64,000 nt of DNA from SPDF01 sp963812085 (GCA_963812085.1 CAWETL010000003.1:248001-312000), one strand, 5' to 3'; counted from the stretch's first letter, positions 1 through 8,806 are shown. The notes: a model not told the origin generated them from the sequence alone. Numbers and translations are program-made.

Positions 1-513
1 CCAGCTCGCCACGTCGAGCGCCACCTCGTTCCGCCACACGAAGCCGACCCCGACGACATACACAAGGGCGAGTATCAGCACTTCGGCCGTGACCGAATTG
101 CGCAGGCGCATCGCGGAGTCGATCGCCGCGTCGAACTGTGCCCGCGCTTGGCCGGTGACGAGGCCCCGGTCAAGGAACGCACGGACCATGGGGCGCATCC
201 GCTGGTGCACGCTGAGTTCCGCCGCGATCAGGAGCGGCAGCGCCACCAACATGCGCGTCTGGATCTCCACGTCCTTCAGGAAGGCCAGTTCGATGCCAGT
301 GCCCCAGGCGGTGCCGTTCGCGAGGGACAGCACCAGCAGCGGCAGCCAGGCCAGTACCACCAGCGTGAGGACACGCCGTTGCGGCCACTGAAGGTCGTCC
401 CCGGACAGGCGTGTCCGCCGCCAGAGCTGGAAGAGGGGCCCGCCGCTCACCAGCGAAAAGTCGCCGGGCTCCTTCAGGATCGGATGGGGGGAACTGGAGG
501 TCGGCGTGCTCAT
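1..513 (-). CDS. Membrane protein of unknown function, C-terminus off the left edge
   Basis: An open frame with no stop runs from an ATG at 513 to base 1, giving 171 residues. The N-terminus reads MSTPTSSSPHPILKEPGD. Three hydrophobic stretches are visible: about residues 49-65 (TLVVLAWLPLLVLSLAN), 87-98, and one close to the edge (VLILALVYVVGVGF). A charged segment with RMRPMVRAFLDRGL lies between the last two. I do not recognise the family. The real frame is supported by hydrophobic segments in the right order and by the other frames being arginine/proline-rich shadows. The gene runs away from the next gene (divergent), leaving a short shared upstream region at 514-691. Confidence 0.7.
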   Translation of the reverse strand, partial: MSTPTSSSPHPILKEPGDFSLVSGGPLFQLWRRTRLSGDDLQWPQRRVLTLVVLAWLPLLVLSLANGTAWGTGIELAFLKDVEIQTRMLVALPLLIAAELSVHQRMRPMVRAFLDRGLVTGQARAQFDAAIDSAMRLRNSVTAEVLILALVYVVGVGFVWRNEVALDVASW

Positions 514-691
514 GCGGTGAGTTCTCCGGCACGGCGTGAGAGTGCGCGGGCGGGGTCACGAAACAGTCTCGACCGGCATCCCTGAAGGCATCGTGAACGC
601 GCCGGGAAGATACCCAATCGTTCCGCACCGGAGCCCATCATGTCGGGCCGCCTTGAATCCCCTCCCGGCCACCCCTAAGATTCCCACTCCT

Positions 692-1790
692 ATGGCTTCT
701 CCACGATATACCGCGCCCGATTTCAGGCAGCCGCCCTTTGCCGGCGCTCCCGCGGCCCGCTTTGCCCCGCTCCCCGCCGACGGCGTGCTCCCCGAGGGCT
801 TCTTCTCCACCTCGAACCTCCCGACCTACGTGCACCTCGGCGGGGGGCGGTGGGTCATGCCCGGCCGCCCGCGCATGGACTGCGTGATCATGCGGCGCGG
901 GGAGGCGCTGGAGATCGTCGAACCGCGCCGGCTCAAGGCCGGCGAGCAGATCGTGATGGGGGAGTCCGAGGACGGGTCGCAGGGCGTGTTCGTGCACACC
1001 GCCGGCTTCCTGGCGGGCGCGCACAGCGCCAACGAGTTCCGCTTCATGTCCACCGAGGTGAGCCGCGAGCGCCCGGTCAACTACGAGGAACTCGCCGCCC
1101 GCCTGGGCGAGGAAAGGAAGCGCGGCGGCTACCTGCTCTGGGTGGTCGGGCCGGCGCTGGTGCACTCCCGCGCGCGGGCCGATTTCGAGTGGTTCATCCG
1201 CCAGGGCTACGTGCAGGCGGTGCTGGCCGGCAACGCCGTCGGCGTCCACGACATCGAGGCCGCCATCTACGGCACCACCCTCGGGATGTCCAACACCGGC
1301 CAGCCCACCGAAGGCGGGCACGGCCTCCACATGCGGGCGATCAACCGGGTGCGGGCGCTCGGCTCCATCGAAAGCGGCGGTCGAGACCGGGCTCATCAAG
1401 AGCGGCATCATGCACGCCCTGGTGACCTCGAAGGTGCCCTACGTGCTGGCGGGCTCGATTCGCGACGACGGCCCGCTCCCCGGCGTCGTTTCCGACTCGC
1501 TCGCGGCGCAGGACGCGATGCGCGAGCACGCGGTCCGCGCCACCGGGGCGATCTTCGTGGCCACGGCGCTCCACGCGATCGCGGTGGGCAACATGCTGCC
1601 GGCCTTCCACACTCACTATGACGGCCACCCCAGCGAGCTGATGACCATCTGCGTGGACCAGACCGAGTTCGTGGTCAACAAGCTCAAGGACCGCGGCACG
1701 CACCAGGCCTACGGCGTGGTCACCAACGCGCAGGACTTCATGCACGTCCTCCGGCTCTACGTGGAAAAATGGGAACAGGCTACCCGCTAG
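692..1790 (+). CDS. TIGR00300 / LOR-SDH family protein (ornithine cyclodeaminase-like), frameshifted
   Basis: The protein resembles the archaeal/bacterial TIGR00300 family, whose members include ornithine cyclodeaminases (ornithine to proline plus ammonia) and carry an N-terminal LOR/SDH domain. The start is the ATG at 692. The first ~225 residues (GFFSTSNLPTYVHLGG, then RPRMDCVIMRRGEALEIVEP and GNAVGVHDIEAAIYGTTLG) are in one frame; the rest (GIMHALVTSKVPYVLAGSIRDD to YVEKWEQATR) is in the next. The two join without loss if one A of the AAA at 1371-1373 is removed, restoring GSIEAAVETGLIKSG. I therefore read it as one gene of about 365 aa with a one-base insertion, probably a sequence error. 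The substrate cannot be fixed from sequence. Confidence 0.75.
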
Positions 1791-2173
1791 CGCCGCCGGC
1801 CGAGCCGGGGGTCGGGGCAGGGTGGGCGCTCCTGGCGGATGCCGTGGCGGCACAGCTCCCGGTCGCGGAGTGCCACGGGCTCTGGGTCTTCCGGCCCTTC
1901 CGGCGCGACGGCAAGGAATACGGGACCGCCATCCTCTCCCGGCTCGAGGGCGACCGGCTCCGGATCTTCACCGCGCGCTATGCGCACACCCTCAAGGGCA
2001 AGAAACGGGGCGAGTTCGCCGCCGAGGTGGCCGAGGTGGGGAGCGGTCCCCTGGAAGCGCTCGACGAACTGGTGGCCCTGGTGCCGAAGCGCACCGAGGA
2101 GGAGCCGCCGGTCCAGATCCCCCTGGAGCGCTGGTACCCGGGCGGACCCGATGGCACGCCTGACGCCGGCTGA
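1769..2173 (+). CDS. Conserved hypothetical protein (134 aa)
   Basis: The 134-residue protein has no signal peptide or membrane segment. It contains a compact beta-rich stretch (HGLWVFRPFRRDGKEYGTAIL) followed by LRIFTARYAHTLKGKKRGEF and an acidic helix. The frame overlaps the 3' end of the upstream gene by 22 bases and the start of the Fur-family gene by 23 bases, which suggests one transcription unit. I do not recognise the family. The frame is preferred because neighbouring frames are low-complexity. Function unknown. Confidence 0.6.
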   Translation: MGTGYPLAPPAEPGVGAGWALLADAVAAQLPVAECHGLWVFRPFRRDGKEYGTAILSRLEGDRLRIFTARYAHTLKGKKRGEFAAEVAEVGSGPLEALDELVALVPKRTEEEPPVQIPLERWYPGGPDGTPDAG

Positions 2174-2621
2174 GGCGGCCGACCTCCTCGAGCGATTCCA
2201 TCGCTATCTCCGTGATCACCGGCTGCCGGTCACGCGTCAGCGGGACCTCATCGCCAGCACCCTGTTCACCTCGCCCGAACACCTGAGCGCCGAGGCGCTC
2301 CACCGGAAGGTGACCGGCCACGGCGAGCGGGTCGGCGTCGCCACCGTCTACCGGGCCCTGGACCTGCTCAACCGGAGCGGCCTCGTCCGGGTGCACGAGT
2401 TCGGCGACGGCTCCAGGCGCTACGAGGGCGCGACGCCCCAGGGCTCGCACGGGCACCTGGTGTGCATCCTCTGTGGTGGCGTGGAGGAGTTCACCAACGA
2501 ACGGATGGAGCGGATGCTGCCGATCATCGCCGACGAGCGCCACTTCCGCTACGAGCGGCACCGCGTGGAAGTGCACGGCACCTGCCGCGACTGCCAGCGT
2601 CGCGCCCTGGAGACCCTGTGA
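2151..2621 (+). CDS. Fur-family transcriptional regulator
   Basis: A 156-residue Fur/PerR/Zur-type metal-responsive repressor starting at the ATG at 2151. The N-terminal winged helix is visible (LPVTRQRDLIASTLF, then HLSAEALHRKV and VGVATVYRALDLLNRSGLV). The C-terminal dimerisation part keeps two structural-zinc CxxC pairs (CILC and CRDC) and a histidine-rich segment (HFRYERHRVEVHGTC). The stop overlaps the GTG of the next gene (GTGA), so it is probably co-translated with ccdA. Whether it senses iron, zinc or peroxide cannot be told; PerR-like control of a redox gene such as ccdA would be logical but is inference. Confidence 0.9.
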   Translation: MARLTPAEAADLLERFHRYLRDHRLPVTRQRDLIASTLFTSPEHLSAEALHRKVTGHGERVGVATVYRALDLLNRSGLVRVHEFGDGSRRYEGATPQGSHGHLVCILCGGVEEFTNERMERMLPIIADERHFRYERHRVEVHGTCRDCQRRALETL

Positions 2622-3346
2622 ACCAGCCCGACCAGCTCGGCTTCTTCGTGGCCTTCGCCGCCGGCGTGCTGAGCTTCCTCTCGCCCTGCGTGCTGCCGCT
2701 GGTGCCGAGCTACCTCGGCTTCCTCACCGGGATGACGCTGGACGAGATGAGCGGGCGCCGCCGGATTGCCATGGTGCACGCGCTGCTCTTCGTCCTCGGC
2801 TTCGGGCTCATCTTCGTGATCCTGGGCGCGAGCGCGACGGCGCTCGGCTCCGCGCTCAAGTACTACCAGGTCTGGCTGTCGCGGGTGGGCGGGGTGCTCA
2901 TCATCCTCTTCGGCCTGTATTCGATGGGCGCGATCAAGCTCGGCTTCCTGCAGCGGGAACAGCGGGTCCAGCTCGACCGGAAGCCGATCGGGTACCTCGG
3001 CTCGGTGCTCGTGGGGATGGCGTTCGCGGCGGGGTGGACGCCCTGCATCGGGCCGATCCTGGGCGCGATTCTCGGGCTGGCGGCCACCCAGGGGGACGTG
3101 GCGCACGGCACGCTGCTGCTGGCGGCCTACTCCGCGGGGCTCGCGGTGCCCTTCCTGCTGGCCGCCTGGGCGATGGAGGGGTTCCTCGACTGGTTCCAGC
3201 GCTTCCGCAAGTACCTGCCGTGGGTCATGCGGATCAGCGGGCTCTTGCTGATCTTCGTCGGGCTCCTGATGGTGACGGGCGAATTCACCCGGCTGGCGGG
3301 ATGGCTGCAGGGGCTGACGCCGGAGTTCCTGAAGGGGAGGCTGTAA
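2618..3346 (+). CDS. ccdA: CcdA-type cytochrome c biogenesis / thiol-disulfide transmembrane protein
   Basis: A 242-residue polytopic protein with about six membrane helices. The family (CcdA, the membrane domain of DsbD) moves electrons across the membrane for cytochrome c maturation and periplasmic thiol reduction. The two signature half-repeats are present: AGVLSFLSPCVLPLVPSYLG near the N-terminus, and GMAFAAGWTPCIGPILGAIL in the middle, each holding one catalytic cysteine in a PC context. The GTG start at 2618 overlaps the Fur stop. No thioredoxin partner (ResA/CcsX) is adjacent; the gene ends in a convergent arrangement with the sulfatase. Confidence 0.93.
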   Translation: MNQPDQLGFFVAFAAGVLSFLSPCVLPLVPSYLGFLTGMTLDEMSGRRRIAMVHALLFVLGFGLIFVILGASATALGSALKYYQVWLSRVGGVLIILFGLYSMGAIKLGFLQREQRVQLDRKPIGYLGSVLVGMAFAAGWTPCIGPILGAILGLAATQGDVAHGTLLLAAYSAGLAVPFLLAAWAMEGFLDWFQRFRKYLPWVMRISGLLLIFVGLLMVTGEFTRLAGWLQGLTPEFLKGRL

Positions 3347-3362
3347 GCGGGAAAGCGGGGAA

Positions 3363-3389
3363 GCGGGGAAGACCTCCCCACTTCCCCGC
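3363..3389. terminator. Hairpin between convergent genes
   Basis: The inverted repeat GCGGGGAAG/CTTCCCCGC (9 bp, 9-nt loop) lies between the convergent ccdA and sulfatase genes. No T-tract follows on either strand, so intrinsic termination is only plausible. The stem is made of the same CTTCCCCGC tract that recurs in other gaps of the window. Confidence 0.4.
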
Positions 3390-3418
3390 CGTGTTGCATT
3401 CCCGCCGTGCTGCCCCGC

Positions 3419-4978
3419 CTAGTTGTTCTGCTGACTCGCGTTTTGCAGCGAGCGAAGGGCGTCATCGACGGTGAAGCTACCGGCCTTCTGGCGCGGCGGG
3501 AACGCCACGAAGGTGCTCAGGAATTTCGCCACGTACTGCTGCGCGGGGACCAGCACAAACACGTGCTCCACGCGCCACTTGTCGTAGCTGATGCTCTCGT
3601 GGTCGCCGATCTCGAAGGGATCGGAGCGCAGGTTGAAGAGCTTCGGGAAGCGGAGCGGTGTGAAGGGGTCCTGCCAGACGTCCAGCCCCTGTGATCTCTG
3701 CTCGGCGAAGACGACCTTGTATTGCTGGTAGCGCAGCGCCACCAGCGAGCCGTCGTCGTTGAAGTAGAAGAAGTCCTTCCGCGGATCGGGCCCCTTCCCG
3801 CTGAGATAGTCCGTGAGGTTGTACCCGTCGAGGTGCACCTTGAAGGTCTTGCCCGCCGCCGGATACCCCGTGAGCAGCTGGTCCGTCACGTTCGGGTTGC
3901 CGGCGGCGGCGACCAGCGTGGGCACCCAGTCCTCGTGCGACACGATGTCGTTGAGCACCGTGCCCGGCTTGATGGTCCCGGGCCAGCGGATCATGCCGGG
4001 GACGCGGTAGGCGCCTTCCCAGTTGCTGGCCTTCTCGTTCCGGAAGGGGGAGGTGCCGCCGTCCGGCCAGGAGAACTTCTCCGCGCCGTTGTCGGTCGAG
4101 TACATCACGATGGTGTTGTCGGCGATGCCGAGGCTGTCCAGCAGGTTGAGCAGCCGGCCCACGAGCGCGTCGTGCTCCACCATGCCATCGGGATAGACGC
4201 CGAGCCCGGTCACGCCCTCGCTCTTCGGCTGCAGGTGGGTCCAGATGTGCATCCGGGTGGAGTTGAACCAGACGAAGAAGGGCTTGTCCCCCTTGGCCGA
4301 CTTCGTGATGAACGACTTGGCCGCCGCCTCGAACTCCTCGTCGATCGTCTCCATCCGCTTCTTGGTGAGCGGGCCGGTGTTCTCGATCCGCTGGCCGCCG
4401 TTCGGCAGCGCCCAGGTGTGCAGCACGCCGCGGGGCGCGTACTTGGCCCGGAAGGCGGGATCCTTCGGATAGTCGGGGTCTTCCGGCTCTTCCTCGGCGT
4501 TCAAGTGGTAGAGCGAGCCGAAGAACTCGTCGAATCCGTGCATGGTGGGCAGCATGGCGTCGAGGTCGCCCAGGTGGTTCTTGCCGAACTGCCCGGTCAC
4601 GTAGCCCTGCGGCTTGAGAAGTTCGGCCAGCGTCGGATCCTCGGGTTGCAACCCTTCCTTGGCGCCTGGCAGGCCCACCTTGAGGAGGCCGGTACGGAAG
4701 GGACTCTGGCCGGTCAGGAAGGCGCCGCGGCCGGCGGTGCAGCTCTGCTGCCCGTAGAGGTCGGTGAAGAGTGCGCCCTCGCGCGCGATCCGGTCGATGT
4801 TGGGGGTGTGGTACCCCATCTGCCCGAGGTTGTAGGCGCTGACGTTCCAGTAGCCGATGTCGTCGCCCCAGATGACGAGAATGTTGGGCTTGCCGGCGGG
4901 CTTCTTGGCCGGCTTCTGGGCCTGCGCCACGGGCGCGAGCACCAGTGCGAGGGCGAGGAGCAGGAAGAGCTTTCGCAT
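3419..4978 (-). CDS. Secreted type I (formylglycine) sulfatase / arylsulfatase
   Basis: The 519-residue protein has a clear Sec signal peptide (MRKLFLLLALALVLAPVAQA, cleavage near residue 20). It shows sulfatase metal ligands in VIWGDDIGYWNVSAYN (Asp39, Asp40) and the formylglycine signature C80-T-A-G-R84, where Cys80 would be oxidised to formylglycine. Other family features are the YSTDNGAE segment and LDGYNLTDYLSG in the C-terminal region. It would hydrolyse sulfate esters outside the cytoplasm. It needs a formylglycine-generating enzyme, not seen in this window. Natural substrate unknown. The start is the ATG at 4978. Confidence 0.93.
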   Translation of the reverse strand: MRKLFLLLALALVLAPVAQAQKPAKKPAGKPNILVIWGDDIGYWNVSAYNLGQMGYHTPNIDRIAREGALFTDLYGQQSCTAGRGAFLTGQSPFRTGLLKVGLPGAKEGLQPEDPTLAELLKPQGYVTGQFGKNHLGDLDAMLPTMHGFDEFFGSLYHLNAEEEPEDPDYPKDPAFRAKYAPRGVLHTWALPNGGQRIENTGPLTKKRMETIDEEFEAAAKSFITKSAKGDKPFFVWFNSTRMHIWTHLQPKSEGVTGLGVYPDGMVEHDALVGRLLNLLDSLGIADNTIVMYSTDNGAEKFSWPDGGTSPFRNEKASNWEGAYRVPGMIRWPGTIKPGTVLNDIVSHEDWVPTLVAAAGNPNVTDQLLTGYPAAGKTFKVHLDGYNLTDYLSGKGPDPRKDFFYFNDDGSLVALRYQQYKVVFAEQRSQGLDVWQDPFTPLRFPKLFNLRSDPFEIGDHESISYDKWRVEHVFVLVPAQQYVAKFLSTFVAFPPRQKAGSFTVDDALRSLQNASQQNN

Positions 4979-5127
4979 TGGGGGCGCGGCTCCAGCTGAA
5001 GGGTGGGGGGCTGGGTCTGATCTGGCCCCAACAGGACGGTCATCCTGCGAGAGTGTATCAAGCTAACGGCACCTTCCCGGTCGCGTAATCCTCAGCCGCG
5101 GTCGATGCAGTCCTCACCCGCTGTCCA

Positions 5128-5148
5128 CCTCTCCACCATGTGGAGAGG
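5128..5148. repeat. Family B palindrome (variant)
   Basis: CCTCTCCAC-CAT-GTGGAGAGG is a 9-bp inverted repeat with a 3-nt loop. It is a slightly altered copy of the CCCCTCTCCACATGGTGGAGAGGGG palindrome found repeatedly elsewhere. It sits in the 329-nt gap between the sulfatase start and the SIMPL-gene stop, next to family D copy 1; the rest of that gap holds no convincing gene. Confidence 0.6.
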
Positions 5149-5181
5149 GGAGACTCGCGGGGGAGATCGAACTTGGGCGCC

Positions 5182-5291
5182 GGCCGACGAAGGGATTGGT
5201 CCGGAGGGGCGTCAGTCAACGATGCGATGGTCGGGTGGACCAATCGGTGCGCCGCTGACTGTCCGCCCCGGAGGACCAACCCGAGGAGGCC
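5182..5291. repeat. Family D structured hairpin element, copy 1
   Basis: The long imperfect hairpin is closed by GGCC/GGCC (5182-5185 and 5288-5291). Then come GGATTGGTCC/GGACCAACCC (5193-5202, 5273-5282), a symmetric GGA/GGA internal loop (5203-5205, 5270-5272), GGGGCG/CGCCCC (5206-5211, 5264-5269) and CAGTCA/TGACTG (5213-5218, 5256-5261). The outer parts match copies at 45050 and 54191 almost exactly, while the inner stems differ but still pair. The coding strand, if any, is unclear: the A-C mismatch in the outer stem would be G-U on the minus strand. Confidence 0.75.
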
Positions 5292-5307
5292 GACGCGACG
5301 CAAGCGG

Positions 5308-6045
5308 TCAATCCTTGAGGGAATATTCGACGGTCGTCACCACCCGAACCTTCTTGCCAATCTGTCCCTGCTCCTGGATCCCCGGCGCCTGGTCGCGCGC
5401 CAGGATCTCGAAGACTCCCTGGTTGGCCCGGCGGATCCCGCCAAGGTGGCTCTTGGAGTCGGTGGCGAACTGATCCGCCGCCTCGCGGGCGCGGGAGGTG
5501 GCCTCGGCGATCATCGCCGGCTTGAGGTCGTTGAGCCCGCTGAACACGAACGTCGGCCCGCCCGTGCCGTACTCCCCGCCCGACGAGAAGACCACCCCGG
5601 CCTGCACCAGCTCGCCCACCTTCTGGCTCGCCGCCAGCACCTTCTCCGGTTCGGTGCTCCGGACCATCAGCGTCTGGTTGATCACGTAGCGCGCGGCCAC
5701 CACGTTGGAGGTGCGGTACTGGTTGGTGAAGGCGTCGGCCACCGAGAAGGACTGCAGCTCGGTGAGCGAGGTGTCGATCCCCTGCCGCACCAGGAAGGCG
5801 CGCACCAGCTTGAGCTGCGATTCCAGGCTGGCGTAGGCGCGCGGCAGGTCGTTGTCGCTCACCACGAGGCGGAGCGGCCAGAGCGCCAGGTCGGCCTTGG
5901 CATCCCGCTCCGAAATGCCCTTGACCGTCACGGAACGGTCGGCCATTCGGGCCCGGGCGATCCCTGCGCCGCCGAGCCAGCCGGCGGCGGCAAGGCCCAG
6001 CGCGATCATGATGGATGCTGTGATCACCGGTTCGGGCTTTTTCAC
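5308..6045 (-). CDS. SIMPL-domain (DUF541) periplasmic protein
   Basis: The 245-residue protein has an N-terminal signal anchor (about residues 8-30: VITASIMIALGLAAAGWLGG). It then carries a SIMPL/DUF541 domain: RSVTVKGISERDAKADLALW, the helix DLPRAYASLESQLKLV, a beta-rich middle (YVINQTLMVRSTEPEKV) and the conserved FSGLNDLKPAMIAEATSRAREAAD segment. Family members sit in the periplasm or outer membrane (e.g. E. coli YggE, BP26) and have no well-defined activity. The start is a GTG at 6045. It is transcribed alone, away from the ABC transporter by a family A repeat block. Confidence 0.88.
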   Translation of the reverse strand: MKKPEPVITASIMIALGLAAAGWLGGAGIARARMADRSVTVKGISERDAKADLALWPLRLVVSDNDLPRAYASLESQLKLVRAFLVRQGIDTSLTELQSFSVADAFTNQYRTSNVVAARYVINQTLMVRSTEPEKVLAASQKVGELVQAGVVFSSGGEYGTGGPTFVFSGLNDLKPAMIAEATSRAREAADQFATDSKSHLGGIRRANQGVFEILARDQAPGIQEQGQIGKKVRVVTTVEYSLKD

Positions 6046-6070
6046 GTCGGACTCCTGTTCGCGCTATGTG

Positions 6071-6186
6071 ATCGTCACCCCGGCGCAAGCCTGATCGTCA
6101 CCCCGGCGCAAGCCTGATCGTCACCCCGGCGCAAGCCGGGGCCAGTGCGCTCGTACCGGCTGGATTCCGGCTTGCGCCGGAATGAC
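6071..6186. repeat. Family A REP-like array
   Basis: Two left half-units GATCGTCACCCCGGCGCAAGCCT of about 24 nt precede a third that continues into a full hairpin, followed by the opposite arm CCGGCTTGCGCCGGAATGAC. It fills the gap between the SIMPL gene and the ABC transporter gene, both on the minus strand. Confidence 0.8.
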
Positions 6187-6215
6187 GGGCGGCCCCACTG
6201 CTCCGCGTCGCCGCC

Positions 6216-7973
6216 TCAGACCTCCAGCTGTTCCTCGATCTCCTGCCGCTTGAGCAGTTCCCAGTACCTTCCGCCCGCCGCGAGCAGATCCGTGTGCACG
6301 CCCTGCTCGACGATCATCCCGCCGTCCAGCACGATGATCCAGTCGGCGTCGCGCACCGCGGCGAGGCGGTGGGAGATGATGATGCTGGTTCGGCCGGCCA
6401 GCGCGTCGCGGAGCCCGGTCAGGATCCGCGCCTCGGTGTGGGCGTCCACCGCGCTCAGCGCGTCGTCCAGCAGGAAGACCGGCGGGTCCTGCGCCAGCGC
6501 CCGCGCGATGGCCGCCCGCTGCTTCTGCCCGCCCGAGAGGTTGATGCCCCGCTCGCCCAGCATGGTGTCGTAGCCGTTCGGGAGGTCGGGCAGCGCCTCG
6601 GCGAGCTGCGACACCTCGGCCACGCGCTCGAGCCGGCCGTCGTCCGGGGCGCCGAGGAGGATGTTCTCCCGCACGGTGGCGCTGAAGAGGAAGGTCTCCT
6701 GCGGCACCACGCCGAGGTTCCTCCGCAGCTCCTCGAGCGAGAGGGCACGGGTGTCCACGCCGTCCAGCAGGATCCGGCCGCGGTCGGGGTCATAGCTCCG
6801 CGCGATCAGTTCGGCCACCGTGGACTTGCCTGATCCGGTGGCGCCGACGATGGCCAGCGACTGCCCCGGCTCCACCCGGAACGAGACGTCCTGCAGCACC
6901 CACCCCCGGTCCACCGCGCCGGGGTAGCGGAACCAGACGCCCTCGAGCGCCAGGCCGCGCGCGCCGCGCCGGGGCGGCAGCACCGCGGGAGCGGCGGGCG
7001 AGGAGATCGCGGGGCGCTCGTGGAAGAGGGCGTTGATGCGGCCCATGGCCGCTTCCCCCCGCTGCACCAGGTTCACGGCCCAGCCCAGGGCGATCATCGG
7101 CCAGACCAGCATCATCAGGTACACCCCGAACGCCACGTACTCGCCGACGCTCACCGCACCGGAGATCACCAGCCGGCCGCCGACCGCAAGCACCACGACG
7201 CCGCCCAGCCCGCCGAGGAGCGCCAGCAGGGGATGGAAGGCGCCCTGCGCCCGCGCGAGCGAGATGTTGCGGTCGAAGTACTCGTCGTTGAGCTGCCGGA
7301 ACTGGTCGGATTCGGCGCGCTCCTGCCGGTAGGCCCGGACGATCCGGACGCCCGAGAGATTCTCGTGCACGTGGCTGGTGAGGACGCCGAACTGGTCCTG
7401 GATGGCCAGCGAGCGGTTGTGGATCTGCTGCCCCAGCGACATCATCACCAGCGGCAGGCCGAGGAGCGGCGTCAGGGCGAGCAGGGTGAGCTTGGGGCTC
7501 ATGGCCAGCATGACCGGCAGGACCAGTGCGATCCGCACCGCCGTGTCCACCGTGTACATGAGGGCGGGGCCGGCGGCCATCCGGGCGGAGAGCAGGTCGT
7601 TGGTGGACCGCGCCATGAGGTCGCCGGTCGAGGCGCGGTCGTAGAATGCGGGGGAGAGCCGCTGGAGCTTCTGGAAGAGGTCGTTGCGGAGGTCGTATTC
7701 CACCCGGCGGCTGCCGCTGTTGAGCAGCTGCCGCATGCCGTAACGGGCCAGGCCACCGAGGAGGGTGACGCCCACCAGGAGGGCGGCGACCCGGGCGACG
7801 GCCCCACCCGGGGCCCCGCCATCGATCAGGTTGATCCCGCGCTCCAGGATCTTTGGCCCCGCCGTGATCAGTGTGTTCGAGATCACGACACAAACCATGC
7901 CGACCGCGTATGTTCTACGGTAGTTGGCGAGGTAGGGCCGGAGCGCGCGGAGTTCCTTCAGCATATCTTGCAA
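6216..7973 (-). CDS. ABC exporter, fused transmembrane and ATPase domains (MdlB/MsbA type)
   Basis: The 585-residue half-transporter works as a dimer. Residues ~1-320 form the six-helix exporter domain (first helix TYAVGMVCVVISNTLITAG), including the coupling segment GDLMARSTNDLLSARMA. The C-terminal ATPase has Walker A GATGSGKST, Q-loop VVPQETFLFSATV, signature LSGGQKQR, Walker B VFLLDDALS and the switch histidine in ISHRLAAV. The cargo (lipid, drug or peptide) cannot be inferred. The frame opens with TTG at 7973, but an in-frame ATG at 7964 is as likely. It is divergent from the lipoprotein gene that starts 50 bases away. Confidence 0.93.
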   Translation of the reverse strand: MQDMLKELRALRPYLANYRRTYAVGMVCVVISNTLITAGPKILERGINLIDGGAPGGAVARVAALLVGVTLLGGLARYGMRQLLNSGSRRVEYDLRNDLFQKLQRLSPAFYDRASTGDLMARSTNDLLSARMAAGPALMYTVDTAVRIALVLPVMLAMSPKLTLLALTPLLGLPLVMMSLGQQIHNRSLAIQDQFGVLTSHVHENLSGVRIVRAYRQERAESDQFRQLNDEYFDRNISLARAQGAFHPLLALLGGLGGVVVLAVGGRLVISGAVSVGEYVAFGVYLMMLVWPMIALGWAVNLVQRGEAAMGRINALFHERPAISSPAAPAVLPPRRGARGLALEGVWFRYPGAVDRGWVLQDVSFRVEPGQSLAIVGATGSGKSTVAELIARSYDPDRGRILLDGVDTRALSLEELRRNLGVVPQETFLFSATVRENILLGAPDDGRLERVAEVSQLAEALPDLPNGYDTMLGERGINLSGGQKQRAAIARALAQDPPVFLLDDALSAVDAHTEARILTGLRDALAGRTSIIISHRLAAVRDADWIIVLDGGMIVEQGVHTDLLAAGGRYWELLKRQEIEEQLEV

Positions 7974-8023
7974 TGTCGCCGGGTGCGGCCGCGCCCGGCA
8001 AGTTGACTCTACAGGAGACCCCC

Positions 8024-8800
8024 ATGAGAGCGATCGTCGCCACCCTTTGCGTCCTGTCCCTCGCCGCCTGCGGCGGCAAGGACAAGGCCAATCAAGCCAC
8101 TGCCGACAGCCTGAGCCGCGACCTCCAGATGGCGCAGCACGACTCCACCATGCCGATGAAGGACACCGCCGCGGCGGCGCCTGCGCCGGCTGGTGCGGCC
8201 ACCCCGGCGCCGACCACGCCCGCCGCCGCCCCGAAGCCGAAGCCGGCCGCTCCGAAGCCGGCCGCCCCGAAGCCCGCCCCGTCGCTGGCCGCCGGCACCA
8301 ACTTCTCGGCCGCCGCCAAGGACTCCGTGAGTTCGCGGACCACCAAGGCGGGTGCGACGATGGTGGCCACGGTCGGCGAGGCCGTGACCGCCGCCGATGG
8401 CCGGGTCGTCATTCCGGCCGGCTCCACGGTCACCATCCGGCTCGACCAGTTCAAGTCGGCGGGCTCGAAGGGCGGCAAGGAGACGTTCGCCGCCTCGCTG
8501 GTGTCGGTGGACGTGAACGGCGTCACCTACCCGATCACCGGGACGGTGGACCACATGACCTACACCCTGAAGGGGCGGGGCATCACGACGGGCACGGCGG
8601 CCAAGGTCGGCGCCGGCGCCGCGGCCGGCGCGCTCCTCGGCAAGGCCATCGGCGGCAATGCGACGGGTGCGATCGTCGGTGGCGTGGCCGGCGCTGCAGG
8701 CGGCGCGGCCGTGGCAAACGAAACGGGCGACCAGGACATCACCATCCTGCCCGGTGCCGCGATCACGATGACGGTGACAGCGCCGTTTACCGCCAAGTAG
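8024..8800 (+). CDS. Lipoprotein with Ala/Pro linker and glycine-zipper domain
   Basis: The 258-residue protein starts at the ATG at 8024, preceded by CAGGAGAC. It has a lipobox (VLSLAAC, Cys16) and a low-complexity Ala/Pro/Lys linker (residues ~45-90). A beta-rich region follows (TMVATVGEAVTAADGRVVIP), then a glycine zipper (AKVGAGAAAGALLGKAIGG) and a beta-strand tail. Related proteins in this window (58452, 59594) also combine a small beta domain with glycine-rich segments. Likely anchored in the envelope; role unknown. The lysine/proline linker could span peptidoglycan, but this is inference. Confidence 0.82.
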   Translation: MRAIVATLCVLSLAACGGKDKANQATADSLSRDLQMAQHDSTMPMKDTAAAAPAPAGAATPAPTTPAAAPKPKPAAPKPAAPKPAPSLAAGTNFSAAAKDSVSSRTTKAGATMVATVGEAVTAADGRVVIPAGSTVTIRLDQFKSAGSKGGKETFAASLVSVDVNGVTYPITGTVDHMTYTLKGRGITTGTAAKVGAGAAAGALLGKAIGGNATGAIVGGVAGAAGGAAVANETGDQDITILPGAAITMTVTAPFTAK

Positions 8801-8806
8801 CGCGGG

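Noticed and set aside
5105..5473. Short + strand open frames over family D copy 1
   Set aside because: They are generated by the GC-rich hairpin and the antisense of the SIMPL gene; no ribosome binding site, domain or hydrophobic core.
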